Origin: SIG588 sp964515215
GTDB lineage: Bacteria; Bacillota; Clostridia; Oscillospirales; Acutalibacteraceae
Length of the DNA: 10,168 nucleotides
Reading direction: 5' to 3'
NCBI GenBank assembly: GCA_964515215.1
Contig: CAZESL010000085.1
Span: 1-10,168, forward strand
Positions 1 to 7,836 of the stretch are shown here, one piece after another; position 1 is the first letter of the stretch, and every line of letters starts with the position of its first letter. The position numbers and the translations under genes are program-made. The notes under the pieces were generated by a model. The model searched no databases and had not been told where the DNA came from. It saw nothing but the letters and a program-made list of their open reading frames with translations.

Positions 1-3000
1 CCGTCTTCGGTACAGGTCGGTGCCACCGCTTCGTCGGTCACTTCGGTGTGACCGAGAGCGGGCACGGTCTCCTGCGCCGTCAGCATCTCACCGCACACAC
101 CGCAGTGGGTGCCTGCGGTAATACCCGTTTCGGTACAGGTCGGCTCGACCGCTTCGTCAACCACTTCGCTGTGACCAAGTGCAGGCACAACTTCACCCGT
201 CGCCATCGTTTCACCGCAATCGGCACACACGGTGTCGCCGCTGTAACCATTCTCGGTACAGATCGCATCCACACCGTTCACCGTTTGCGTGTTTTCGTGT
301 GTGCATGTGGTGTAATGCCACGTAGCATCGGTCAGCGGTGCATTGTTATCACCAATAGTGATACCCGCAAGATCTTCTTCCGTACCGCCGTAATACACAT
401 CGGTCAATTTATTGCATTTGTTAAACGCATACGCGCCAATGGTCTTCACCGAACGCGGCAACGTCACCGTCGTCATTGCAACCTGCATAAACGCGTGATC
501 TTCGATCGTAATCAAACTCTTGGGTAACGTGAGTGTCGTGATGTACAAGCAATAGTTGAACGCATACGAACCGATGCTCTCCACACCTTCCTCGAAGGTG
601 AGCGACGTCAAGCGCGTACCGCTGCGGAACGCATAGGCGCCGATACGCTTCACGTGAGACGGCACGGTGATCGAAGTAACGGACGTACAATAAGTAAAGG
701 CATAATCCTTTATTTCAAAGACATCCGCGGGAATCACCAGATTCTTCACAGCCTCACCGTTTAAGTACAGTTTCCGTGCATTGTAAAGCGGGTTCGACGT
801 CGTATTCGCAAAGGTAATACGACACCATGCCGAAAGATCGGTAATACTTACTTTTGTCAACCCCGTGCAGCCATCAAACGCCCCGCTGCCAATATAACTA
901 ACCGTCGAAGGAACGCTCACGGAGGTCATCGCCGTGCAATCTTTAAAGGCCTCATTGCCGATTGCCACCACCGCGGCGCCTGCAATGCTGTCGGGAATTT
1001 CCACGGCACCGCTGATAGCGGTATCGGCAGAAAGGATCGTCGCGCGGTCATTCACAACGTAGTACGTGAGATACCGCACGTCACCGCACAGGTCGCAGAC
1101 GATATCTGCCTCGTCGGTGAAAACGTGTTCACCCGCAGCCGAAATCACCTCATCCGCCGCAAGCAGATCACCGCAAACTGCGCACACTTGCCCGTTCACG
1201 TATCCGTCTTCGGTACACGTTGCCGCCTTATCGGCATAAACCACATCAGAATGCGCACACGCTGTATACTGCCATGTTGCATCGGTCAACGGGTCGTTGC
1301 TGGTGCCGACAGTTATTGCCGCACGGTCGGTCTCGTCGCCGCCGTAGGATACTGCCGTAAGTTTCGTACACTTGTTAAACGCCAATTCGCCGATCGTCTT
1401 GACCGAACGCGGCAACGCCACCGAAGTCAAGTTGCTTCCCTGCATAAAGGCGCGATCGCCGATTATGGTCAGACCTTGCGGCAGGTTAAGCTCCGTCAGT
1501 TTGATGCAATAGTCAAACGCACGCGAACCGATACCCGCAAGCCCTTCCGACAAGGTAAGCGAAGTCATCGCCGAGTTACTGCGGAAAGCCCATGCACCGA
1601 TATATTTCACCGACGACGGCACCGTAACCGACGTCAGTGAGGTGCAGTACGCGAAGGTATAGTCCTTCACCTCGTCCACATCGTCCGGAATTACCAAATT
1701 CTTTAATTCACTGCCGTTCAGATACAACTTCTTCGCATTGTAGAGCGGATTGGCTGCCGCATCTGCGAACGTGATACGGCACCACGCCGAAAGATCGGTG
1801 ATACACACCTTCGTCAATCCACTGCAACCGTCAAATGCCCCCGAACCGATATAGGTAACACCGGCAGGAATACTCACCGACGTCATGGCCGTGCGATCCG
1901 CAAACGCACCTTCGCGAATCGCGGTCACGGGAATACCTTTGACCGTTTCGGGCAACACCACCGCACCGCTGACGGTAGTCTCGGCAGAGAGGATGGTTAC
2001 TGCATTGCCTGCAACGTAATAGGTGATATAACGCAACTCACCGCACACGTCACAAGAGACGTCTGCATCATCGACAAAGGTGTGTACCCCCGTAGCAGGA
2101 ATAGCCATACCTGCCGTCAACGTTTCGCCGCAATCGGCACACACGGTATCGCCCGTGTAACCGTTTTCGGTGCACGTCGCGTCTTTGGCATTGTGGATGG
2201 CGGTGTTTTGGTGTTCACAAACCGCATAGTGCCATGTTGCATTAAGAAGAGCATCGTTATGAGCAGCAACAGTGATACCCGCACGGTCGGTCACGTTGCC
2301 GTCGTAATGCACATCGCCCAATGCGGTACAATCGTAAAACGCATACTCACTGATGGTCTGCACGCTGTTCGGAATCGTCACGGTCGTCAGTTTCGTGCAA
2401 GCCCGAAACGCCGTGTTTCCGATACTCTGCACACCGTTCGGAATAACCGCCTCCGTAAGCGAGGCGCAATAGTAAAACGCATAATCACCGATGGCAGTCA
2501 CGCCCTGCGGAATGGTCACCGCCAAAAGAGCGTTGCAACCGTAAAACATCCAGTTTTCAATGCATGTCAAATTGCTCGAAAGGGTCACCGCTGCAAGCGA
2601 GGAACAACCGTAGAATGCGCCTTCACCGATGCTTTGCACACTGTCCGGAATGACCGCTCGGGTAAGCGAAGCACATTCACGGAAGGCCGCGTACCCAATG
2701 CTTTTGACCCCCTGCGGGATCGTCACGGCGGCAAGCGCGGTACACCGATAAAATGCGGCAGCCTCGATGGCGGTCACACTTTCGGGAACGGTCACCGCAG
2801 TGAGTGCTGTGCATTGGTAAAACGCACTGTTCCCGATCGTTGTCACGGGATAACCGTCGAGAGTTGAGGGGATCACGAACTCTCCGCTGACGGCGGCATC
2901 CACTTTGGTAATGGTGACCTTACCGTCAGTCACGGTATACGTGATATAGCGATATTCACCGCACACATCGCAGGAAGCGTCGCCGTTATCGGTGTAGGTA

Positions 3001-5531
3001 TGTCCCGTGGCGGAGAGGACTTCGCCCGCCTGCACCGTTTCATCGCAATCGTTACACACGGTATCGCCCGTGTACCCGTCTTCGTTGCAAGTAGCATCCT
3101 TCACATTTTTCACCGTCGTGTTCGGGTGGTTGCACCCTGCCACGGCATAATGCCAGGTCGCGTCGGTAAGATAGGTGTTGCAATTGCCGATGGTGATGTC
3201 GGCACGCGTGATACGGCTTCCGCCGTAATACACGTTGGCCAGTGAATAACAGTTCCCGAACGCACCGTCGCCGATACTCGTCACGGTAGCGGGCAGGGTC
3301 AATTCTGTGATCGCCTCACACTCAATAAACGCATTAGAACCGATGGTTTCAACCGCCGTTCCCATCGTCAGGGTAGCCAGTTTGGTACAGCCCATGAAAA
3401 CGTTATCGGGAATCGTGGTCACCGTGTTACCCACGATCACCTTGTTCAGTTTGGTGCAGCCCTCGAAGACGGGGGGGCTGATCGTTCCCATCTGCGTGCA
3501 ATTCGTCGCGTTAAACCGCACCGTGATCAGCGCCTTGCAATTAGCAAACGCAGCCGCAGGCATCGTCTGTACATTCTTGCCGATATTCACGACCTGCATC
3601 TTAGCGCAAGAAGAAAACACGGTAGACGACGTTGTGTAATCGCCGATCTTCACGCAGTTTTTCGCGTTATAATTTACCGTTGCCAGCACCGTACAGCCGG
3701 CAGTCAAATTTTGCGGAATGGTGACCACGTCTTCACCGATGGTCAGCGTCTTCAACACCGTACAACCCGAAAACGCGGGATACTGCGCACTGCCGAACGC
3801 CGTGCAGTTCGCCGCATTGTACACCACCGCAGCGAGTGCCGTACAATTCGAAAATGCACTGTTCCCCACCGACTCCACACCGTTGCCGACGGTCACTTTG
3901 GTCAGCGCCGTGCACCCACTGAATGCCGAATAGCCAATGCTTTTCACACTGTCGGGAATCACCAGCGAAGTCAGTGCTTCACAGCGGAAAAAGGCATTGC
4001 CGCCGATGGTCTCGACCCCACTGCCGAAGTTCAACTGTGCCAGTGCCGTACAAAGCGAGAATGCCGAAGCATCTATACTCGTCAACGAATTCGGCAACGT
4101 CACCGCCGTCAGCTGATCACAATAATAAAACGCGTATGCACCGATGTGCGTAACCCCTTCGGGAATGGTGATTTCCGAAATAGCGGTGCAGGAAAAAGCA
4201 TAATCACCAATGCTCGTCACACTGCCGTCCGCAGGGATCACACTCGCACTGCATCCGAGCAACACGACCGCATCTGCCTTGGATATCAAACAGTTGTCCG
4301 CGCTGCGGTATACCGTATTGTCCGCGTTGACGGTAATGCTTTTCAGTGCCGTGCACCCCTTCAGCGCACCGTTTTCAATCGCCGTCACGCTGGCGGGAAA
4401 ATCGATCGCCGCCAGTGCCGTACAGCCCGAAAACGCTTGTTCGCCGATGCTTTCCACACCGTTTTCAAGCGTTACGGAAGTCAGCGCCGTACAATCGTAA
4501 AACGCCATTCTTTCAACCGTTTTCACCGCCGCAGGAATGGTGATCGCTGCCACATCCGAACCCGAAAAGGCAAATTTCGCAACGGAGGTCACCGTGCCGT
4601 CTGTCGGGATCACGCTGTTTTTCGTACCCAGCCACAACTGACGGCTCGCCGTGTGGATAAGGCAATTCCCGACGCTGTGGATCACGGGATTCCCCGCCGC
4701 CACCGTTACCGTTTCCAACGGAGATGCCGCATCGAACGCACAGATATCAACGGTTTGAACACCGTTGCCGATGGTAAGCGACGTAAGGGACGAGCATTCG
4801 GAAAACGCGTAATCGCCGATCATCACGACAGAATTCGGTACGGTGATCGCCGTCACGTTACTGCGGTTAAACGCATTGCCTGCGATCGTCTTGGTGCCTT
4901 CGCGAATCACGTAGTCACCCGTAACCGATTCGGCATCGATCAAATGCTTGCCGCTGTAAAACGCGCCGTCTTCGTCGTAGTTCGCCGCATTTTCGGGAAC
5001 ACCCGACATCACGAACAGATCGCACCCCATATACGTAACGCTGTCGGGGAAGGTGATGGTGGCCAGCGACTTACACAGCTGGAATGCCGCATCCCCGATC
5101 GTTTGCACACTTTCGGGCAGGTTCACCGTTGTGAGTGCTTCGCACTGGTAAAACGCACCAAGTCCGATGCTCGTCACACCATACTGGAACGTTACGCTCT
5201 CCATACTGCGACAATCTTGGAACGCGTACTCCTCCACCGTCCGCAACGAACTCGGAAGAGTGAGCGACGTGATGTACGCCGCCCGAATAAACGCGATACG
5301 CCCGATCGTTCGCACAGGGTACCCACCAAGCGTAGAAGGAACCGTAATACTTCCCTTCAGATTGATGTTGTCCACCGCCGTAATGGTGGCTTCGCCGTTC
5401 GATACCGTATAGGTATAATACCCATACGTGTATTCCTCCGCGTTTGCCGTGAGCGAAAACTCCACTGCACCTGCGGGAATGAGCGACACCAACAACAGCA
5501 GTGTCAATACCAAACTCAATACACGTTTCAT
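1..5531 (-). CDS. Giant secreted BspA-like leucine-rich-repeat (LRR_5) surface protein, C-terminus beyond left edge
   Basis: The frame is open from an ATG at 5531 to the left edge (at least 1843 codons), so the stop lies outside the window. An AAGGAG (5547-5542) sits 10 nt before this ATG. An in-frame ATG 21 nt upstream lacks such a site. Residues 1 to about 33 are a signal peptide: MKR, a Leu/Val-rich core, then ANA-EE. Next comes a short beta domain (about 37-80, ending GGYPVRTIG), then a long array of 23-residue LRR_5 repeats of the pattern C..LT.VTIP.SV..IG..AF to about residue 785. After that, Cys modules (ATCTE.GY.GD.VC..CGE) near 788-858, 1093-1162, 1415-1482 and from 1735 alternate with further LRR blocks. 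Each module follows a TWHY motif. LRR_5 proteins of this kind are extracellular and often bind host proteins or polysaccharide; the ligand here is unknown. No anchor is visible because the C-terminus is missing. It may be cotranscribed with the two genes upstream. Confidence 0.93.
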   Translation of the reverse strand, partial: MKRVLSLVLTLLLLVSLIPAGAVEFSLTANAEEYTYGYYTYTVSNGEATITAVDNINLKGSITVPSTLGGYPVRTIGRIAFIRAAYITSLTLPSSLRTVEEYAFQDCRSMESVTFQYGVTSIGLGAFYQCEALTTVNLPESVQTIGDAAFQLCKSLATITFPDSVTYMGCDLFVMSGVPENAANYDEDGAFYSGKHLIDAESVTGDYVIREGTKTIAGNAFNRSNVTAITVPNSVVMIGDYAFSECSSLTSLTIGNGVQTVDICAFDAASPLETVTVAAGNPVIHSVGNCLIHTASRQLWLGTKNSVIPTDGTVTSVAKFAFSGSDVAAITIPAAVKTVERMAFYDCTALTSVTLENGVESIGEQAFSGCTALAAIDFPASVTAIENGALKGCTALKSITVNADNTVYRSADNCLISKADAVVLLGCSASVIPADGSVTSIGDYAFSCTAISEITIPEGVTHIGAYAFYYCDQLTAVTLPNSLTSIDASAFSLCTALAQLNFGSGVETIGGNAFFRCEALTSLVIPDSVKSIGYSAFSGCTALTKVTVGNGVESVGNSAFSNCTALAAVVYNAANCTAFGSAQYPAFSGCTVLKTLTIGEDVVTIPQNLTAGCTVLATVNYNAKNCVKIGDYTTSSTVFSSCAKMQVVNIGKNVQTMPAAAFANCKALITVRFNATNCTQMGTISPPVFEGCTKLNKVIVGNTVTTIPDNVFMGCTKLATLTMGTAVETIGSNAFIECEAITELTLPATVTSIGDGAFGNCYSLANVYYGGSRITRADITIGNCNTYLTDATWHYAVAGCNHPNTTVKNVKDATCNEDGYTGDTVCNDCDETVQAGEVLSATGHTYTDNGDASCDVCGEYRYITYTVTDGKVTITKVDAAVSGEFVIPSTLDGYPVTTIGNSAFYQCTALTAVTVPESVTAIEAAAFYRCTALAAVTIPQGVKSIGYAAFRECASLTRAVIPDSVQSIGEGAFYGCSSLAAVTLSSNLTCIENWMFYGCNALLAVTIPQGVTAIGDYAFYYCASLTEAVIPNGVQSIGNTAFRACTKLTTVTIPNSVQTISEYAFYDCTALGDVHYDGNVTDRAGITVAAHNDALLNATWHYAVCEHQNTAIHNAKDATCTENGYTGDTVCADCGETLTAGMAIPATGVHTFVDDADVSCDVCGELRYITYYVAGNAVTILSAETTVSGAVVLPETVKGIPVTAIREGAFADRTAMTSVSIPAGVTYIGSGAFDGCSGLTKVCITDLSAWCRITFADAAANPLYNAKKLYLNGSELKNLVIPDDVDEVKDYTFAYCTSLTSVTVPSSVKYIGAWAFRSNSAMTSLTLSEGLAGIGSRAFDYCIKLTELNLPQGLTIIGDRAFMQGSNLTSVALPRSVKTIGELAFNKCTKLTAVSYGGDETDRAAITVGTSNDPLTDATWQYTACAHSDVVYADKAATCTEDGYVNGQVCAVCGDLLAADEVISAAGEHVFTDEADIVCDLCGDVRYLTYYVVNDRATILSADTAISGAVEIPDSIAGAAVVAIGNEAFKDCTAMTSVSVPSTVSYIGSGAFDGCTGLTKVSITDLSAWCRITFANTTSNPLYNARKLYLNGEAVKNLVIPADVFEIKDYAFTYCTSVTSITVPSHVKRIGAYAFRSGTRLTSLTFEEGVESIGSYAFNYCLYITTLTLPKSLITIEDHAFMQVAMTTVTLPRSVKTIGAYAFNKCNKLTDVYYGGTEEDLAGITIGDNNAPLTDATWHYTTCTHENTQTVNGVDAICTENGYSGDTVCADCGETMATGEVVPALGHSEVVDEAVEPTCTETGITAGTHCGVCGEMLTAQETVPALGHTEVTDEAVAPTCTED
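325..3161 (-). repeat. Three tandem coding units of about 920-960 bp inside the large LRR gene
   Basis: Recurring anchors show the period. The gccatgttgc block at 2231 recurs at 1271 (960 bp). The gcatcggtca block at 1279 recurs at 325 (954 bp). The aagatcgg block at 1791 recurs at 834 (957 bp). A related block starts near 3152 (about 921 bp). All periods are multiples of three. Each unit encodes a Cys module, a short beta domain beginning CD.CG..RY.TY.V, and an LRR block ending in a TWHY or TWQY motif. The two left units are most alike and share LSAWCRITFA and NPLYNA segments. The right unit, about 2240-3161, holds plain 23-residue LRRs instead. This indicates stepwise module duplication. 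Confidence 0.8.
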
Positions 5532-5554
5532 AGTCTCGTTTCTCCTTTTCATAA

Positions 5555-5572
5555 CAACGGTCAAAGCCGTTG
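5555..5572 (-). other. Small hairpin between transporter and LRR gene
   Basis: CAACGG and CCGTTG form a 6-bp stem with a 6-nt loop in the 52-nt gap between the transporter stop (5584) and the LRR start (5531). No U-tract follows on the minus strand, so it is not a convincing terminator. Its position just before the ribosome site could allow mRNA processing or partial termination. This is inference only. Confidence 0.35.
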
Positions 5573-5583
5573 CAGATTCCATA

Positions 5584-6480
5584 TTATGCTTTACTCTTCG
5601 TCGGCACCTGCGCCAGAATAACTGCCGCAAACATCACCGCACAGCCGACAGCCTCACGCGGGGTGGGCCATTGCAACAAGATCACCGCACCCGCCAGCAC
5701 CGCAAACACCGATTCCAGCGACATCAAGATCGATGCTAACGCGGGTTGCGTACGTTTTTGCCCCAGTATCTGCAACGTATACGCCACACCGCTCGAAAGC
5801 ACACCCGTGTAGCACATCGGCAACCACGTTGCCGCGAGCATCCGCCACGTCAGCGCGGGCTCAAAGATCAACGCCGTAATACCGTTCAGTATACCGCTCA
5901 CCGTAAACTCCAGGCAGGAGAGCAACACCCCGTCCACGCGGGTGACGAAGTGATCCACCGCCAGGATCTGTGCCGCAAAAAAGACGGCACACGCGAGGGT
6001 ATACGCATCGCCGCGGTTCACGCTGAATCCGTTCTCGCCGCACAAAAGATACAAACCGACCATCGCCGCCAGCGCGGCAAGCGCCAACAGCGGCGACACG
6101 CGGCGACGAAACAGCACGAATCCCGCGAGCGGCACCAACACCACGTACAGCGCGGTGATAAATCCCGACTTGCCGACGGTGGTGTACATGAGGCCGATCT
6201 GCTGTGCCGAGGACGCCAAAAACAGCAGCCCGCCGCACAGCGCACCGCCCGCCAGTGCATCCTGCGGCGCGGTCGGCGTATGCATCGCCTTTTTCTTTCG
6301 CAGTGCGATCACGGGCAACAGCACCAACGCTCCCATAAAAAAGCGCAGTGAACCGAAACTGAAAGGCCCCATACTCTCCATCGCCACGCTCTGTGCCACG
6401 AAGGCACATCCCCAAATAAGGGCGGCAAGCAACAGCATTCCGCTGCCGATCAGCGACTGTTTATTTTTGTCGTTACCCAT
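5584..6480 (-). CDS. EamA/DMT-superfamily membrane transporter
   Basis: This 298-residue protein is almost entirely hydrophobic, with about ten predicted membrane helices in two halves, as in the drug/metabolite transporter superfamily (EamA, formerly DUF6, repeated twice). Family hallmarks are the N-terminal LLLAALIWGCAFVAQ segment, a Gly-rich second helix region followed by the basic loop ALRKKKAMH, TTVGKSGFITALYVVLVPL in the middle, and YTLQILGQKRTQPALASIL plus a final helix pair near the end. Length is normal for the family. The substrate cannot be read from sequence; relatives export amino acids, nucleosides or other small metabolites. Its ATG overlaps the last 8 nt of the upstream phosphatase gene (ATGGGTAA), which implies translational coupling. 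No strong ribosome site of its own is visible. Confidence 0.92.
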   Translation of the reverse strand: MGNDKNKQSLIGSGMLLLAALIWGCAFVAQSVAMESMGPFSFGSLRFFMGALVLLPVIALRKKKAMHTPTAPQDALAGGALCGGLLFLASSAQQIGLMYTTVGKSGFITALYVVLVPLAGFVLFRRRVSPLLALAALAAMVGLYLLCGENGFSVNRGDAYTLACAVFFAAQILAVDHFVTRVDGVLLSCLEFTVSGILNGITALIFEPALTWRMLAATWLPMCYTGVLSSGVAYTLQILGQKRTQPALASILMSLESVFAVLAGAVILLQWPTPREAVGCAVMFAAVILAQVPTKSKA

Positions 6481-7252
6481 TGCACACCACGCGACCTTCC
6501 CATTCCTTCACGGGCGAAAGTCCCATCACCGCCGTGATGGTGGGGGCAATATCCAACAGCGAACAACTCTCCGCAAGCGGTCCCGCCTTGAAATCCTTGC
6601 CTCGGAAGAACATCGGAATGGTCATCTCCTCAGGGCTTTCACCGCCGTGACCGCGACCGCGACCGCCGTGATCCGCCGTGATGATGACGGTGTACTCCTC
6701 ACCGAAACGCTCGATCACCCGCTTCGTGTTATCCAACGCGATCGACACGCGCCGCAGATATTCCTCGCTCATCCAGCCGTTGTCGTGCCCGCCCTTTTCA
6801 TCGGTATCCACCATATACAAGAAGGCAAGATCGGGCTTTTCCTCTTCCAGCACGGCAAGCGCCGCATCGGTCAGCAGGGTATCCACACTCTCGTGCGTAT
6901 AGGATTGAATAAAGCGGCCGAACTTCATCGCACCGGGGCGGGCAATATCCCGCATATTCTCCCAGCCGTAAAAGATCGCGCAAGTACCGTCCGCATCCGC
7001 CACCCGCTGAAACACGTCTTTAATGTTATGTATCTGTGCAGTATAGTCGTTCGTAAGGATCCCGTGACGGGAAGGCTCTACCGAAAGTGCCATCGACATG
7101 TGACACGGCAGGGTGATCGACGGTACCATCGACCGTGCCGTATAACAATACGCGCATTCCGCCTCCAACGTCTTCACGTACGGATTCCCGCACTGTTGCA
7201 TCCCGTCGGGGCGCATCCCGTCGATCGAGATCAAAATCACCTTTTTATCCAT
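6473..7252 (-). CDS. Type I phosphodiesterase/nucleotide pyrophosphatase-like hydrolase (alkaline phosphatase superfamily)
   Basis: The 259 residues carry the two-metal site of the alkaline phosphatase superfamily. SIDGMRPD gives metal ligand Asp11. VPSITLPCH places a nucleophile candidate at Thr47. SRHGILTN is the usual HGI..N block. VDTDEKGGH (149-156) holds the D...GH ligands. TADHGGRGRGHGG supplies Asp194, His195 and His202. Relatives hydrolyse phosphomonoesters or diesters such as nucleotides; the substrate here is unknown. No signal peptide is evident (MDKKVILISID is the first beta strand), so it is probably cytoplasmic. It is shorter than eukaryotic NPP enzymes but usual for compact bacterial members. 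AAGGAG (7271-7266) lies 13 nt before the ATG, and a GAGGG follows closer. It is the first gene of the minus-strand group. Confidence 0.9.
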   Translation of the reverse strand: MDKKVILISIDGMRPDGMQQCGNPYVKTLEAECAYCYTARSMVPSITLPCHMSMALSVEPSRHGILTNDYTAQIHNIKDVFQRVADADGTCAIFYGWENMRDIARPGAMKFGRFIQSYTHESVDTLLTDAALAVLEEEKPDLAFLYMVDTDEKGGHDNGWMSEEYLRRVSIALDNTKRVIERFGEEYTVIITADHGGRGRGHGGESPEEMTIPMFFRGKDFKAGPLAESCSLLDIAPTITAVMGLSPVKEWEGRVVCNG

Positions 7253-7296
7253 GACCGTTCCCTCTCTCCTTGATTATTCCGAGCAATACACAAACC

Positions 7297-7338
7297 AGTG
7301 TACCATATTAATACAAAAAAAGCAAGAAAAAGCGTCAA
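7297..7338 (-). promoter_or_regulatory. Putative sigma-A promoter for the phosphatase-transporter genes
   Basis: Read on the minus strand, TTGCTT (7325-7320), a 17-nt spacer and TACACT (7302-7297) lie about 45 nt before the phosphatase ATG. An additional TTGACG at 7338-7333 could act as an alternative -35 with TATTAA at a longer 19-nt spacing. Both matches are partial. The region lies back to back with the tRNA promoter. Confidence 0.5.
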
Positions 7339-7356
7339 GGATACACCACACAGTAC

Positions 7357-7385
7357 TTGACTTTTTTTTCACAATGCGGTACAAT
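7357..7385 (+). promoter_or_regulatory. Sigma-A promoter of tRNA-Leu
   Basis: TTGACT (7357-7362), an exact 17-nt spacer and TACAAT (7380-7385) lie directly before the tRNA, whose mature 5' end is at 7396. This places transcription start only a few bases upstream of the mature end. Confidence 0.85.
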
Positions 7386-7395
7386 AACTCTACAC

Positions 7396-7482
7396 GCCGC
7401 TGTGGTGGAATTGGCAGACACGAGGGACTTAAAATCCCTTGGTAGCAATACCGTACCGGTTCAAGCCCGGTCAGCGGCACCA
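7396..7482 (+). tRNA. tRNA-Leu (anticodon UAA), CCA encoded
   Basis: This is a full class II cloverleaf. The acceptor stem is GCCGCTG (7396-7402) with CAGCGGC (7472-7478), followed by discriminator A and encoded CCA (7480-7482). The anticodon stem is AGGGA (7423-7427) with TCCCT (7435-7439), and its loop CTTAAAA contains TAA at 7430-7432. The long variable arm is GGTA-GCAA-TACC (7441-7452). The T arm is ACCGG-TTCAAGC-CCGGT (7455-7471). The anticodon reads UUA and UUG leucine codons. Its 3' end (from 7463) is the start of the downstream 158-bp tandem repeat. Confidence 0.97.
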
Positions 7483-7523
7483 ACTTAAGGAGTACCCCAC
7501 AGGAGGTACTCCTTAAGTTTTTT
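7482..7523 (+). terminator. Intrinsic terminator of tRNA-Leu
   Basis: A 15-bp perfect stem (7482-7496 with 7505-7519) has an 8-nt loop and runs into T7518-7523. The 5' arm begins with the final A of the tRNA CCA, so the terminator abuts the mature tRNA end. Confidence 0.9.
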
Positions 7524-7527
7524 CAAA

Positions 7528-7630
7528 GACCGGGCTTGAAACGAATCTCCAAGGGTGAGCGGTCACAACCGCGAAGCCTTGGCAGCGACAGTCCGGGGGA
7601 CTGTCGCGCTCGTGAGAAGAAAGCCCGGTC
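7528..7630 (+). other. Palindromic three-way-junction-like element, copy 1
   Basis: GACCGGGCTT (7528-7537) pairs with AAGCCCGGTC (7621-7630), enclosing two arms. The first arm is CCAAGG/CCTTGG (7549-7554 with 7577-7582) with GCGGT-CACA-ACCGC (7559-7572) inside it. The second arm is GCGACAGTCC-GGG-GGACTGTCGC (7585-7607). Positions 7528-7540 are also the exact reverse complement of the tRNA T-arm segment 7460-7472. No known RNA family was recognised. It lies downstream of the tRNA terminator, so transcription would require readthrough. Confidence 0.6.
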
Positions 7631-7639
7631 AGCGGCACC

Positions 7640-7681
7640 AACTTAAGGAGTACCCCACAGGAGGTACTCCTTAAGTTTTTT
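7640..7681 (+). terminator. Second copy of the tRNA terminator hairpin
   Basis: This is an identical copy, 158 bp downstream, of the hairpin after tRNA-Leu: stem 7640-7654 with 7663-7677, then T7676-7681. It follows a tRNA tail copy with no tRNA body, so it is a product of the tandem duplication. Confidence 0.75.
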
Positions 7682-7685
7682 CAAA

Positions 7686-7788
7686 GACCGGGCTTGAAAC
7701 GAATCTCCAAGGGTGAGCGGTCACAACCGCGAAGCCTTGGCAGCGACAGTCCGGGGGACTGTCGCGCTCGTGAGAAGAAAGCCCGGTC
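7686..7788 (+). other. Palindromic three-way-junction-like element, copy 2
   Basis: This repeats the element at 7528-7630 exactly 158 bp downstream. Its outer stem GACCGGGCTT (7686-7695) closes on AAGCCCGGTC (7779-7788), supplied by the third tRNA tail. Both copies keep all stems, but because the units are identical this says nothing about selection. Confidence 0.6.
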
Positions 7789-7796
7789 AGCGGCAC

Positions 7797-7833
7797 CAAG
7801 AAGAAAACCGCCCCAAGGGCGGTTTTCTTCTTG
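7797..7833 (+). terminator. Strong hairpin, probable terminator, after the third tRNA tail
   Basis: A 17-bp perfect stem (7797-7813 with 7817-7833), GC-rich at the top with a 3-nt loop, has the U-rich run TTTTCTTCTT within its 3' arm. It replaces the other terminator type after the third CCA copy. Its bottom strand overlaps the CA of that CCA. Confidence 0.65.
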
Positions 7834-7836
7834 TGT

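Larger units (their letters stand above)
7463..7798 (+). repeat. Tandem 158-bp repeat of the tRNA-Leu 3' end plus downstream segment (2 full copies and a third tRNA tail)
   Basis: Unit 1 (7463-7620, beginning inside the tRNA T loop) and unit 2 (7621-7778) are identical over 158 bp. A third copy of the first 20 or so bases follows at 7779-7798. Each unit holds the last 20 nt of the tRNA through CCA, the terminator hairpin and a palindromic segment. Direct copies of a tRNA 3' end are typical of tyrosine-integrase attachment sites, but no integrase gene is present in the window. Copying by slippage or unequal crossing-over is the alternative. Confidence 0.9.

Noticed and set aside
5550..5552. 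Alternative in-frame ATG for the giant LRR gene, 21 nt upstream
   Set aside because: It has no ribosome site, whereas the ATG at 5531 has AAGGAG 10 nt upstream and gives a normal signal peptide.
3711..5621. A 636-codon open frame on the plus strand, and similar plus-strand frames at 48-527, 1125-1640, 2082-2867 and 3307-3639
   Set aside because: They lie opposite the LRR gene and encode His/Arg-rich, low-information protein. Their openness comes from repetitive GC-rich codons on the true strand.
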